DNA from: Agromyces kandeliae
Lineage (GTDB): Bacteria; Actinomycetota; Actinomycetes; Actinomycetales; Microbacteriaceae
Direction: 5' to 3'
Assembly (NCBI RefSeq): GCF_009674665.1
Contig: NZ_WKJD01000021.1
Coordinates: 186,001 to 250,000, forward strand
DNA: 64,000 bases
The notes below the pieces were generated by a model that saw only the letters and a list, made by a program, of their open reading frames with translations, was not told the DNA's origin and made no database searches. The position numbers were made by a program, and so were the translations under genes. Position 1 is the first letter of the stretch. Every line of letters starts with the position of its first letter. Shown here piece after piece: positions 42,412 to 50,983 of the stretch.

Positions 42412-44154
42412 TCAGCCCTCGAAGGTGCCGAGGGTCACGGTCACGGTGTTCGACTCGCCGTCGCGCGTGTAGGTCACCTCGGCCTCGGCACCGCCCGCGA
42501 GGGCGCGCACCTGCGCGGTGAGGTCGGTCTGGTCGGTGATCGGGATGCCGTTCAGCGCCGTCACCACGTCGCCGGACTGCAGGCCGGCCGCCTCGGCGGC
42601 GCCGCCCGCGCTCACCTCGGCGATGAGCGCGCCGACCGTCGAGCTCTCGCCGCTCGCCTGCGCCGAGGTCACGGTCGCGCCGAGCAGGCCGTGCGTGGCC
42701 GAGCCGTTCTCGATGATCTCGCCCGCGATCCGCTCGGCGAGGTTCGAGGGCACCGCGAACCCGACGCCGATGTTCCCGGCCTCGCTCGAGCTGCCGCCGG
42801 CGGAGAGGATCGCGACGTTCACGCCGATGAGCTTGCCCTCGCTGTCGAGCAGCGCGCCGCCCGAGTTGCCCGGGTTGATCGCGGCATCCGTCTGGATCAC
42901 CGGGATGGAGATGAGGCCGCCGCCGCCGGACGAGCCGTTGCCCTCCTGGCCGTCGAAGTTCCAGAAGTCGAACGGGCTGTCGCCCGACCCGCCCTGGTCG
43001 CCTTCCCCGCTGTCGGGGGTGGTCTCGGGCGCAGCCGACGACTCGACGTCGATGCTGCGGTTCAGGGCGCTGACGATGCCGTTCGTGACGGTGCCGGAGA
43101 GGCCCAGCGGCGCGCCGATGGCGATCGCCGTGTCGCCGACGTTGAGCTCGCTCGAGTCGGCGAACTCGATCGGCGTGAGGCCGGAGGCATCCGCCAGCTT
43201 GATGACGGCGAGGTCGCTCAGCGGGTCGGTGCCGATGAGCTCGGCCGAGTAGAGCGAGCCGTCGTCGGCCTTGACCTGGATCGACGGGTCGCCGGTCGCG
43301 CCGTCGAGGGTGACGACGTGCGTGTTGGTGAGCACGTACCCGTCCTCGGACAGGATGATGCCGGAGCCCGTGCCGCCGGACTGGCCGCCGGACACCTCGA
43401 TGGTGACCACGCTGGGGCTCGCGGCCGCGGCGACGGCCGCGACCCGGTTCACCGAGCCGTCGTCGTTCACGACGATGCGCTGCGTGCCCGAGGAGGTCTG
43501 CTCGACGGCGCTGTCGCCGTCGTCGGTCATGAGCGCGGTGATCCCGGCGCCCGACGCGCCGCCGATGAGCGCGGCCGCGACGATCGCCGCGGCGACGCCG
43601 AAGCCGACGCGGCGCTGCTTCGGCGCAGGCTCCTGGACCGCGGTCGGGGCGCCGCCGAAGGCGGGCGGGACCGTTCCCGCGCCGTCGGCCCGATGAGCGC
43701 CAGACGCCGCGGACGCCGCGGGTGCACCGGCGACCGGCGCGGTCGGCTGCGTCTGGCCAGCGGTCGGCGCGGCCGGGTCGTGGCGGTACTGGCCCGCGAT
43801 GTACGGCTGCGGGGCCTGGCCGGGCGCGTACACGGTGCCGGTCGGGCGCGGTGCGGGCTCGGCGACCGGGGTCGCGGGAGCTGCCGCGGGCGCGGGGTGC
43901 GCGGCCGGCGCGGGCGTCTCCGCCGGGGTCGACGCCGCGGCCGGGGCGGCGGCGGGGGCCGCGGGAGCTGCCGGCTCGACCGTGGCCTCGGTGGCGGGCG
44001 CCGGCGCGGGCGGCTCGCTCACGGGCTCGGCGGGCGCATCGGCGCGGGGGGTCTCGACCTGGGCGGGGGCCTCCGCGGCATCCGCACCCTCCGCCGTCGG
44101 CGTGGGGTGGGGCTCCGGGGTCTGCTCGATCCCGCCGGTGTTGGTCTCGGTCAT
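42412..44154 (-). CDS. HtrA/DegP-like serine protease with PDZ domain (580 aa)
   Basis: A cytoplasmic Ala/Pro/Glu-rich region (1-180), one membrane helix (184-206), then an extracytoplasmic trypsin-like domain with triad H279 (TNTHVV), D314 (SDLAVIK) and S431 (GNSGGAL), and a PDZ domain (~485-575). Between strands sits an unusual insert (~378-412) of Gly/Ser/Asp with the aromatic patch FDFWNFDG. AAGGAG precedes the ATG. Family role: envelope protein quality control and regulated proteolysis. Confidence 0.92.
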   Translation of the reverse strand: MTETNTGGIEQTPEPHPTPTAEGADAAEAPAQVETPRADAPAEPVSEPPAPAPATEATVEPAAPAAPAAAPAAASTPAETPAPAAHPAPAAAPATPVAEPAPRPTGTVYAPGQAPQPYIAGQYRHDPAAPTAGQTQPTAPVAGAPAASAASGAHRADGAGTVPPAFGGAPTAVQEPAPKQRRVGFGVAAAIVAAALIGGASGAGITALMTDDGDSAVEQTSSGTQRIVVNDDGSVNRVAAVAAAASPSVVTIEVSGGQSGGTGSGIILSEDGYVLTNTHVVTLDGATGDPSIQVKADDGSLYSAELIGTDPLSDLAVIKLADASGLTPIEFADSSELNVGDTAIAIGAPLGLSGTVTNGIVSALNRSIDVESSAAPETTPDSGEGDQGGSGDSPFDFWNFDGQEGNGSSGGGGLISIPVIQTDAAINPGNSGGALLDSEGKLIGVNVAILSAGGSSSEAGNIGVGFAVPSNLAERIAGEIIENGSATHGLLGATVTSAQASGESSTVGALIAEVSAGGAAEAAGLQSGDVVTALNGIPITDQTDLTAQVRALAGGAEAEVTYTRDGESNTVTVTLGTFEG

Positions 44155-44286
44155 CTTCGCTCCTTCCAGCGGATGCCAGCATCCCGCTCCAAGCTGTGCG
44201 GCGAGTCGGCGGTCCCTATGTCGAAGCTATGTCGCCCCCGTGAACCGCCCGAGCGCCGCAGTCAGCGTAGCCGCCGCACCGTGGCA

Positions 44287-44292
44287 TACGGT
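44287..44292 (+). promoter_or_regulatory. -10 box (TACGGT) of leaderless aminotransferase mRNA
   Basis: TACGGT, 6 nt, GTG at 44299. Confidence 0.6.
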
Positions 44293-44298
44293 GTGAGC

Positions 44299-45507
44299 GT
44301 GGATGCCATCCCCTCACGACCGCTCGCACCGTGGCAGCGGACCGCAGCCGGGGCGGGGCTGCTCGCCCCCGACGGCGGCGTCGCGCCGACCGTCTTCGCC
44401 GAGATGAGCGCGCTCGCCGTGTCGACCGGCGCCATCAACCTGGGGCAGGGATTCCCCGACGAGGACGGCCCCCGCGAGGTGCTCGACGCCGCGCGCGAGG
44501 CGATCGCGACCGGCGTGAACCAGTACCCGCCCGGCCCCGGGATGCCCGTGCTCCGGGAGGCGATCGCCCGCCACCAGCACCGCTGGTACGGGCTGACCGT
44601 CGATCCGGCGCGCGAGGTGCTCGTCACCGCGGGCGCGACCGAGGCGCTCGCCGCCACGCTGCTCGCGTTCGTCGACGACGGCGACGAGGTCGTCACGTTC
44701 GAGCCGTCGTACGACGCGTACGGGGCGGTGATCGCGCGGGCCGGGGGCATCCACCGCACCGTGCCCCTGCGCTTCCCCGACTGGCGGCCCGACCACGACG
44801 AGCTGCGCGCCGCCGTGAACGACCGCACCCGCGTCATCCTCGTCAACTCGCCGCACAACCCGACCGGCATGCTCCTCGACGAGGCGACGCTCGACCTGGT
44901 CGTCGAGCTCGCGCACCGGCACGACGCCCTCATCGTCACCGACGAGGTCTACGAGCACCTCGTGTTCGACGGGCAGCACGTGCCGATCGCGACCCGCCCC
45001 GGGGGCTGGGACCGCACGATCTCGATCTCGTCGGGCGGCAAGACCTTCAACACGACCGGCTGGAAGATCGGCTGGCTCACCGCCCCCGCGCATCTCGTGA
45101 CGGCCGTACTCGCCGTCAAGCAGTACCTGACCTTCGTCAACGGCGCGCCGTTCCAGCCCGCGATCGCGACCGGGCTCGACCTGCCCGACCGGTTCTTCGC
45201 GGATGCCGCGGCCGAGCTCGCCGCACGCCGCGACCTGCTCGTCGCGGGCCTCACGAGCGCCGGCTTCGCGCCGTCGGTCCCGGCGTCGGGCTACTTCGTG
45301 GTGGCGGATGCCGCACCGCTCGGCGCGCGCGACGGCGATGCGTTCTGCCGCGAGCTCCCGCACCGCGCCGGGGTCGTCGGCGTGCCGGTCACGGCGTTCG
45401 TGCACCCGGAGCGCCGCGACGACGTGCGAAGCCTCGTGCGGTTCGCGTTCTGCAAGCGTCGCGAGGTGCTGGAGTCCGCGGCCGAGCGGCTCGCGGCGAT
45501 GGGCTGA
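44299..45507 (+). CDS. Class I/II PLP aminotransferase, DapC/kynurenine-aminotransferase-like (402 aa)
   Basis: GQGFPDEDGPREVLDAAREAIATGVNQYPPGPGMPVLREAIA, VNSPHNPTGM, and PLP-binding Lys in SISSGGKTFNTTGWKIGW are intact. Close in pattern to the actinobacterial protein annotated as N-succinyldiaminopimelate aminotransferase (DapC), but the family also holds methionine and kynurenine aminotransferases; sequence alone does not decide. Convergent with the nitrilase-family gene. Confidence 0.87.
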   Translation: MDAIPSRPLAPWQRTAAGAGLLAPDGGVAPTVFAEMSALAVSTGAINLGQGFPDEDGPREVLDAAREAIATGVNQYPPGPGMPVLREAIARHQHRWYGLTVDPAREVLVTAGATEALAATLLAFVDDGDEVVTFEPSYDAYGAVIARAGGIHRTVPLRFPDWRPDHDELRAAVNDRTRVILVNSPHNPTGMLLDEATLDLVVELAHRHDALIVTDEVYEHLVFDGQHVPIATRPGGWDRTISISSGGKTFNTTGWKIGWLTAPAHLVTAVLAVKQYLTFVNGAPFQPAIATGLDLPDRFFADAAAELAARRDLLVAGLTSAGFAPSVPASGYFVVADAAPLGARDGDAFCRELPHRAGVVGVPVTAFVHPERRDDVRSLVRFAFCKRREVLESAAERLAAMG

Positions 45508-45520
45508 TCGCGGCGTCGGC

Positions 45521-46348
45521 TCAGGGCGTCTCGCGCTCGACGACCGCGAAGCGGCGGAGCGCCAGTGCCGGGTTGCGCCTGCGCACCTCGGCGATGCGGT
45601 CCGTCGAGAGCCAGGCGAGGGCGACATCGGTCTGCTCGCCGATCGTGGCGACCTCGACGCCCATCGGGTCGACGATCATGCTGTTGCCCGCGCCGACGGG
45701 CGGGGCGTGGTCGGCGGCGAGCACGTAGGCGGTGTTCTCGATCGCGCGCGCCGTCGTGAGCGTGCGCCAGTGCGCCTCCTTGAGCGGACCGCGCACCCAC
45801 TCGGCCGGCATGCAGATCGCGTCGGCGCCCGCGTCGACGATGCGGCGCGAGACCTCGGGGAAGCGCGCGTCGTAGCAGGTCTGCAGGCCGAAGCGGATGC
45901 CGCCGACCGCGAACGTCTCGGGATCGCCGATCTCGCCCGGGGCCACCCACTCGCTCTCGCGCTGGCCGAACGCGTCGTAGAGGTGGAGCTTGCGATACGC
46001 GGCGACGACGCCCTCGCCCGGCGCGATCGCGACGACCGTGTTGGCCACGCGGCGCTCCTCGCCCGCCGGGCGCTCGATCATGCCGACGACGAGGTGCACG
46101 TCGAGCCGAGCGGCGAGCTCCGCCACCGCGGTCGTGAACGACCCGTCGAGCGGTTGCGCCGCCTCGACCCACGCCGGGCCCGGCTCGGGCGTGAAGTAGC
46201 TCGAGTACTCGGGGAAGACGACGAGTCGCGCGCCGCGCGCCGCAGCGACGCCCGCGAGGCGTTCGATCTCGGCGAGGTTGGCATCGGGGTCGTCGCCGGG
46301 CGCGAACTGCGCGATCGCGACGGCGAGGGGCGCGGCATCCGTCTGCAT
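45521..46348 (-). CDS. Carbon-nitrogen hydrolase (nitrilase superfamily, 275 aa)
   Basis: Catalytic triad E47 (VFPEYSS), K120 (YRKLHLYD) and C158 (LQTCYDARFPE). Members cleave omega-amides or N-carbamoyl groups. Its neighbour on the other strand is a class I aminotransferase; omega-amidases often serve glutamine transaminases, so a functional link is possible but not shown. Leaderless start likely (TAGGCT, 6 nt, ATG). Confidence 0.9.
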   Translation of the reverse strand: MQTDAAPLAVAIAQFAPGDDPDANLAEIERLAGVAAARGARLVVFPEYSSYFTPEPGPAWVEAAQPLDGSFTTAVAELAARLDVHLVVGMIERPAGEERRVANTVVAIAPGEGVVAAYRKLHLYDAFGQRESEWVAPGEIGDPETFAVGGIRFGLQTCYDARFPEVSRRIVDAGADAICMPAEWVRGPLKEAHWRTLTTARAIENTAYVLAADHAPPVGAGNSMIVDPMGVEVATIGEQTDVALAWLSTDRIAEVRRRNPALALRRFAVVERETP

Positions 46349-46354
46349 GCAGCC

Positions 46355-46360
46355 AGCCTA
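46355..46360 (-). promoter_or_regulatory. -10 box (TAGGCT) of leaderless hydrolase mRNA
   Basis: TAGGCT, 6 nt, ATG at 46348 on the reverse strand. Confidence 0.6.
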
Positions 46361-46376
46361 GGCCGCCCGGCCGTGC

Positions 46377-48260
46377 TCAGACGGGGAGCTCGCGCCCGAC
46401 GATGACCGTCCGGCGCGCCGGCAGCTCCGCGAGGTCGACCGGGGAGCCCTGGGTCCGCTCGAGGCCGATGAACAGCCGTTGCTGCCACCTCGGGAGCCTC
46501 GAGTCGGCGTCGGCCACGGGCGAGTCCGACGAGACCACGTACGTCGCATCCTCGAGCTGGTCCACCGTGAAGCCCGAGTCCGGGCGCGTGGCCGCGAGCG
46601 CCAGCGCGTCGGCCACCCGCAGCCGCTGGCGGTAGCCGAACCCGGCATCGATGACGGTCACCCCCCGCGTCAGCGAGCGGGCCTCGGCGTCGACCCCGAA
46701 CGGCGAGGTGGTCGTCCGCATCGCCAGCACGATCACGTGCTCGGACAGCACCCCGTACCGCTCCAGCAGCGTGGTGAGCGCGACCGGGGCGGTGTCGCTG
46801 CTCCGAGCCAGGTACACCGTGGTCCCGGGGACTCGCGGGGCGGTTCGGATGCGGTCGGTCAGGTCCGTGAGCAGGGGTTCGTCCCTCCTGCGGGAGACCG
46901 TCATGCGGAAGGACCCGCGCCACCAGGTCCACATGGACACGAGCAGGGCCACGCCGACCCCGAGCGGCACCCATCCGCCGCTCACGACCTTGGTGAGGTT
47001 CGCGGCGAGGAAGGCGAGCAGCACCCCCAGGATCGCGGCGATCCCGACGGCTCGCGGGACCGACAGTCCACCGCGGACGCGCAGCAGCAGGAGGAGGAGC
47101 GTCGTCGTCGAGCTCAGGGTCACGGTGACCGCGATGCCGTATGCCGACGCGAGCGCGGAGGAGCTCTGGAACCCCACGACGAGCCCGATCACGGCCACGG
47201 CGAGCAGCAGGTTGACCGCGGGGAGGTAGAGCTGCCCGCGGTGCGTCGCCGAGGTGTGGATGACGCGGACGGACGGGATGAGGTCCAACCGCCCCGCCTG
47301 GTGCACCGCACTGAACGCGCCGGAGATCACCGCCTGCGACGCGATCACGGTCGCCATCGTCGCGAGGATCACGACGGGGATGGTCGCCCAGCCCGGCACC
47401 AGGAGGAAGAAGGAGTTGGGTCCGGCCGCGCCGGCAGCCAGCACCGCCGCCGCCTGCCCGAGGTAGGCCAGCAGCAGGCACGGGTAGACGACCGCGAACC
47501 ACGCGATCGTCACCGGGCGACGGCCGAAGTGCCCCATGTCGGCGAACAGGGCCTCGGCACCCGTGATCGCGAGCACCACGCCGCCGAGGGCGAGGAAGGC
47601 CGTCCACGGGTGCTCGGCGACGAGCAGCACGATCCAGTGCGGTGAGAGCGCGACCAGCACTTCGGGGCCCCGGGCGATGGCGACCACCCCGAGGACGGCG
47701 AGCAGCAGGAACCACGCGAGCATGATCGGGCCGAAGACCCGGCCGATGCGCGCCGTCCCGAACCGCTGCACGACGAACAGCGCGACGAGGATCGCGACCG
47801 TGATCGGGACGACGAGCGCCCCGAGGTCCGAGTCGATCGTGGTGAGCCCCTCGACGGCGGACAGCACCGAGATCGCGGGCGTGATCATGCTGTCGCCGAG
47901 GAACATCGCCGCGCCCAGGATCGCCACGCCCGTGGCCAGTGCCCGCACCCTCGCCGTCGGGCGCGCGCGGCGGATCTGCGCGAGCAGCGCCAGCAGGCCG
48001 CCTTCGCCGTCGTTGTCGAAGCGCATCAGGACGGTGACGTAGAGCACCGTCACCACGAGCGTGATCGACCACACCACCATCGACGTGACGCCGTAGACGT
48101 GCGCGGAGTCGATCGTCCCGGTCGGCGCGAGCGCGGCGCTGAGGGCGTACAGCGGGCTGGTCCCGATGTCCCCGAAGACGACGCCGAGCGCCCCGACCGC
48201 CGCCAGTCCCGTGGGCCCCGAGGAAGGGGTGCGGGGCGGGGCGGTCACATCCGCGGGCAT
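46377..48260 (-). CDS. kup: Kup-family potassium transporter (627 aa)
   Basis: Twelve helices with family motifs GALGVVFGDIGTSPLYAL, DNDGEGGLLALLAQI, LGDSMITPAISVLSAVEG and GAEALFADMGHFGRRPV, then a cytoplasmic C-terminal domain (~470-627). Takes up K+ with H+. TAGAGT seven bases before the ATG suggests a leaderless mRNA, so a c-di-AMP riboswitch in a leader is not expected here. Confidence 0.95.
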   Translation of the reverse strand: MPADVTAPPRTPSSGPTGLAAVGALGVVFGDIGTSPLYALSAALAPTGTIDSAHVYGVTSMVVWSITLVVTVLYVTVLMRFDNDGEGGLLALLAQIRRARPTARVRALATGVAILGAAMFLGDSMITPAISVLSAVEGLTTIDSDLGALVVPITVAILVALFVVQRFGTARIGRVFGPIMLAWFLLLAVLGVVAIARGPEVLVALSPHWIVLLVAEHPWTAFLALGGVVLAITGAEALFADMGHFGRRPVTIAWFAVVYPCLLLAYLGQAAAVLAAGAAGPNSFFLLVPGWATIPVVILATMATVIASQAVISGAFSAVHQAGRLDLIPSVRVIHTSATHRGQLYLPAVNLLLAVAVIGLVVGFQSSSALASAYGIAVTVTLSSTTTLLLLLLRVRGGLSVPRAVGIAAILGVLLAFLAANLTKVVSGGWVPLGVGVALLVSMWTWWRGSFRMTVSRRRDEPLLTDLTDRIRTAPRVPGTTVYLARSSDTAPVALTTLLERYGVLSEHVIVLAMRTTTSPFGVDAEARSLTRGVTVIDAGFGYRQRLRVADALALAATRPDSGFTVDQLEDATYVVSSDSPVADADSRLPRWQQRLFIGLERTQGSPVDLAELPARRTVIVGRELPV

Positions 48261-48267
48261 GCCCCGA

Positions 48268-48273
48268 ACTCTA
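48268..48273 (-). promoter_or_regulatory. -10 box (TAGAGT) of leaderless kup mRNA
   Basis: TAGAGT, 7 nt, ATG at 48260 on the reverse strand. Confidence 0.55.
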
Positions 48274-48407
48274 CGGACCCACGTCCTCCGGCCGCACCTC
48301 CCACACCGGGAACCCCGACCCGTCCGCCTTCCCCGATGACGGCGAGTGAGCGATGCGGGAGGCGGGAATAGGCAACCACTACTCAGGACACCGAGCTGCA
48401 CCGTCCC

Positions 48408-48413
48408 TAGCGT
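48408..48413 (+). promoter_or_regulatory. -10 box (TAGCGT) before the 61-aa membrane protein gene
   Basis: TAGCGT, 7 nt, ATG at 48421. Confidence 0.55.
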
Positions 48414-48420
48414 CCTCGAC

Positions 48421-48606
48421 ATGAGCACCCACTTCCTCGCCTCACGCGCGCACCGCAGGAGCGTCGCGATCGCCGTCGTCCTCGGATTCGTCGCCCTCGC
48501 CGTCGCCCTCGCCCTGACGGAGTGGTTCGTCACCGGCGACCTCACGGCCGTCTTCGAGGGCATCGAGAACGGCCTCACCGGCCAGCAGGCCCGCCGGCGA
48601 CTCTGA
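48421..48606 (+). CDS. Small single-span membrane protein (61 aa)
   Basis: MSTHFLASRAHRRSVAIAVV: a basic N-terminus, one hydrophobic helix (~14-34) and a short polar tail (FEGIENGLTGQQARRRL). Divergent from kup and followed after 11 bp by another small gene. Coding is supported by a promoter box placed exactly at the start and strong G/C third positions. Function unknown. Confidence 0.6.
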   Translation: MSTHFLASRAHRRSVAIAVVLGFVALAVALALTEWFVTGDLTAVFEGIENGLTGQQARRRL

Positions 48607-48617
48607 GGGGCTGAGAC

Positions 48618-48896
48618 ATGGACACCATCGAGGTCACGGGCACCAACGGCGACCGTCTCGTGTACGACGGCGCCACGGTCGCGAAGTTCCGGCACAACGG
48701 GATGCACGAGTCGGCGCGCAACCCGGTGTCGACGTACCGGGAGATCCGGGTCACGCACCGCCCGGGCAAGCGCGGGCGGCCCGACAGCTACGAGGTCCTC
48801 CTCGCGATGGCCGCGATCCTGACGCTCACCATCGACCAGTCGCAGAAGGCGCACCTCGACGCGCTCGTCGCGGCACTCGAGCGGTCGTCGGCGTGA
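48618..48896 (+). CDS. Small hypothetical protein (92 aa)
   Basis: Soluble; a beta-rich start (DTIEVTGTNGDRLVYDGATVAKFRHNG), a basic loop (THRPGKRGRPDSYE) and a C-terminal amphipathic helix (QKAHLDALVAALERSS). GAGGGG lies before the ATG. Probably in one transcript with the 61-aa protein. Not recognised. Confidence 0.6.
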   Translation: MDTIEVTGTNGDRLVYDGATVAKFRHNGMHESARNPVSTYREIRVTHRPGKRGRPDSYEVLLAMAAILTLTIDQSQKAHLDALVAALERSSA

Positions 48897-49051
48897 GGGA
48901 GTGACGGCGCGCGGGGCCCCGGCCGGCCCCGTACCCGGGCCGTGGACCGCCCCGGCACGCGGCTGGCCGATCCCGGCGCCGCCGCCGGTATCATCGCCTC
49001 GAGGTCGTACCGGAAGCGGCGGCTGCTCCGGGCGGCACGAGGGGGTGGCTC

Positions 49052-49780
49052 ATGTCCGGCGTCCTCGCCGTCGCCGCGGACGACCCGCTGACGTCCGTCA
49101 TGGCCGTGATCCAGGTGGTCCTCGAGTACGTCGGCACCATGGCCTTCGCGATCTCCGGCGCCGTCGCGGCGGGGCGCAAGCGCATGGACCTCGTCGGCGT
49201 GGTGGTGCTCGCGTGCCTCGTCGCGGTCGGCGGCGGCACCCTGCGCGACGTCCTGCTCGGGAACTTCCCGGTGTTCTGGGTGCGCAACCCGACCTACCTG
49301 CTCGTCGCGGCGCTCACTGCGCTCGCGGTGATCCCGCTCACCCGCACCCGTGCGCTCGACGTGCTGCAGCGCCTCCACATCGTCCAGGTGTCGGATGCCG
49401 CGGGCATGGCCGTCTTCGTCGTCACCGGCACGAACGTGGCCCTCGCGGCCGGCGCGAACGAGATCAGCGCCGCGATCATCGGCGTGATCTCGGGGGTCGG
49501 CGGCGGCATCGTCCGCGACATCCTCGCGAACGAGGTCCCGGACGTGCTGCGCGGTGGCCAGTTCTACGCCACGGCCGCCCTGATCGGCGCGGGCGTCTAC
49601 GTGGCGCTGCTCGCGCTCGACGCGGATCCGCTCATCGTCTTCTGGATCCCGATCGCCATCATCCTGCTGATCCGGCTCGCGTCGCTGCGGTTCGGCTGGG
49701 GCGTGCCGACGTTCGCGTACGAGGACCGCGGCGGCCGACCCCCCGACGCGGACGACGCGCCGGCGGGCGGACGTCGATGA
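49052..49780 (+). CDS. TRIC/UPF0126 cation-channel-family protein (242 aa)
   Basis: Seven helices in two repeats, each with the Gly-rich kink GGGTLRDVLLGN / GGGIVRDILANE that lines the pore of trimeric intracellular cation channels. Prokaryotic members conduct K+ and Na+. It follows the divergent kup region, but on its own transcription unit. Hydrophilic tail with DRGGRPPDADDAP. Confidence 0.9.
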   Translation: MSGVLAVAADDPLTSVMAVIQVVLEYVGTMAFAISGAVAAGRKRMDLVGVVVLACLVAVGGGTLRDVLLGNFPVFWVRNPTYLLVAALTALAVIPLTRTRALDVLQRLHIVQVSDAAGMAVFVVTGTNVALAAGANEISAAIIGVISGVGGGIVRDILANEVPDVLRGGQFYATAALIGAGVYVALLALDADPLIVFWIPIAIILLIRLASLRFGWGVPTFAYEDRGGRPPDADDAPAGGRR

Positions 49781-49921
49781 CGACGTTCGCCTCGTTCGGC
49801 GTGACGCGAGCGCACTCGATGATCGCGTGACGGGGCTGTCCGCCGCGGGGACGGATCGTCGTCGGGGCAGGGCACCGTCGGGCCGCCCGGAGGGTCTTCC
49901 GGCACGGCTCCGGACAAGCGA

Positions 49922-49951
49922 AAGGCCCCGGTCCGATTGGACCGGGGCCTT
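49922..49951 (-). terminator. Strong intrinsic terminator of the initiator tRNA
   Basis: A perfect 13-bp stem AAGGCCCCGGTCC with a 4-nt loop, followed on the reverse strand by TTTCGCTT. It lies 6 bp past the tRNA 3' end. Confidence 0.85.
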
Positions 49952-49957
49952 CCTGTT

Positions 49958-50034
49958 TGGTTGCGGGGGCAGGATTTGAACCTACGACCTCTGGGTTATG
50001 AGCCCAGCGAGCTACCGAACTGCTCCACCCCGCG
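49958..50034 (-). tRNA. Initiator tRNA-fMet (anticodon CAT)
   Basis: Starts CGCGGGG and ends CCCCGCAACCA: the C1-A72 mismatch and the GGG/CCC pairs closing the anticodon stem (CTGGG-CTCATAA-CCCAG) are the two hallmarks of initiator tRNA. CCA is encoded. Span includes CCA. Confidence 0.96.
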
Positions 50035-50122
50035 GCACAAGAGATAACACTAGCACGGGTTCCGAGGGCGGTCGAATCGAGGCCGCATCCCGGGCGGGTC
50101 GGCGCCGATCGGCCGCTGTCGG

Positions 50123-50983
50123 CTACTCCTCGACCGGTCGCGAGGCGACGAGTTCGTAGCCGAGCGGCAGCCACTGACGGCCCGGCCAGCCGAACATCCC
50201 GTCGCCCTTGGGCACCGTGATGGGGAACATCCGCCAGGGCAGTTCGTAGTGCTCGGCGAAGTCGTCGACCGTGAGCCCGGCGTCGCGCAGCGCGCCGAAG
50301 ACCTCGCCGAGCGGATGCATCCACTCCCACGTCCGGGCGTTGACGAGGCGCGCCTCGGGGTCGGCGTAGTCGCTCGGGTCGTCGATGATGTCGGGACCCG
50401 TGCCCACGTACGGGAAGGCGAACGCCGGCAGGCCGCCCGGCCCGGCGTCGCCCTCGAAGACGTACGCCGCCGGGTGGCCGTCGGCGAAGAACAGGCGACC
50501 GCCGGGCTTGAGGAACCACGCGACGATCCGCGCCCACTCCGCGACATCCGGAAGCCAGCCGATCGTGCCCCAGGTCGTGAAGACGACGTCGAACGACTCC
50601 GGCTCGGGCAGGCGGTGCCGTGCGTCGTAGACGTTGGCCTCGACGAAGCGCACGCGATCGTCCACGCCGAGCTCCGCCGCCATCCTCCGTGCCTCCTCGA
50701 CCGCCGGGCGCGAGAAGTCCACGCCGACCGCCGTCGCCCCGAGGTTCACGAGCGACAGCGTGTCGGAGCCGAAGTGGCACTGGAGGTGCAGGACGCGCAC
50801 GCCGTCGAGGCCGCTCGGGAACATCCGGTCGATGCCCGCCTGCGCGATCGGGTCGAGCACGCTGCCGCCCGCCCGGAGGCGCGACCGGTCGTAGAACGGC
50901 GAGGCGACGTGGAGCGCCACGCGCTCGTCCCAGTTCGCGCGGTTCTCCTCGAGCCAGTCGCCCGAGCCGAGCTCGACGGACAT
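50123..50983 (-). CDS. Class I SAM-dependent methyltransferase (286 aa)
   Basis: Glycine-poor but recognisable SAM fold: VRVLHLQCHFGSDTLSLVNLGATAVGVDFSRPAVEEAR (motif I), FVEANVYDA, FDVVFTTWGTIGWLPDVAEWARIVAWFLKPGGRLFFADGHP. The HLQCHFG form of motif I is a known subgroup. Its ATG overlaps the UPF0182 stop (TGATG), so it is translated with it. Substrate unknown. Confidence 0.88.
   Translation of the reverse strand: MSVELGSGDWLEENRANWDERVALHVASPFYDRSRLRAGGSVLDPIAQAGIDRMFPSGLDGVRVLHLQCHFGSDTLSLVNLGATAVGVDFSRPAVEEARRMAAELGVDDRVRFVEANVYDARHRLPEPESFDVVFTTWGTIGWLPDVAEWARIVAWFLKPGGRLFFADGHPAAYVFEGDAGPGGLPAFAFPYVGTGPDIIDDPSDYADPEARLVNARTWEWMHPLGEVFGALRDAGLTVDDFAEHYELPWRMFPITVPKGDGMFGWPGRQWLPLGYELVASRPVEE

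Noticed and set aside
41992..45507. A long open frame of about 1170 codons on the plus strand across the GT2 and protease genes
   Set aside because: It is antisense to two well-supported genes and repetitive (Arg/Gly/Asp/Val); only its last 402 codons are real, as the aminotransferase. Long shadow frames are expected at this GC content.
48261..48420. c-di-AMP (ydaO) riboswitch upstream of kup
   Set aside because: The gap is short, no ydaO core is visible, and the -10 box stands 7 nt before the kup ATG, leaving no leader.
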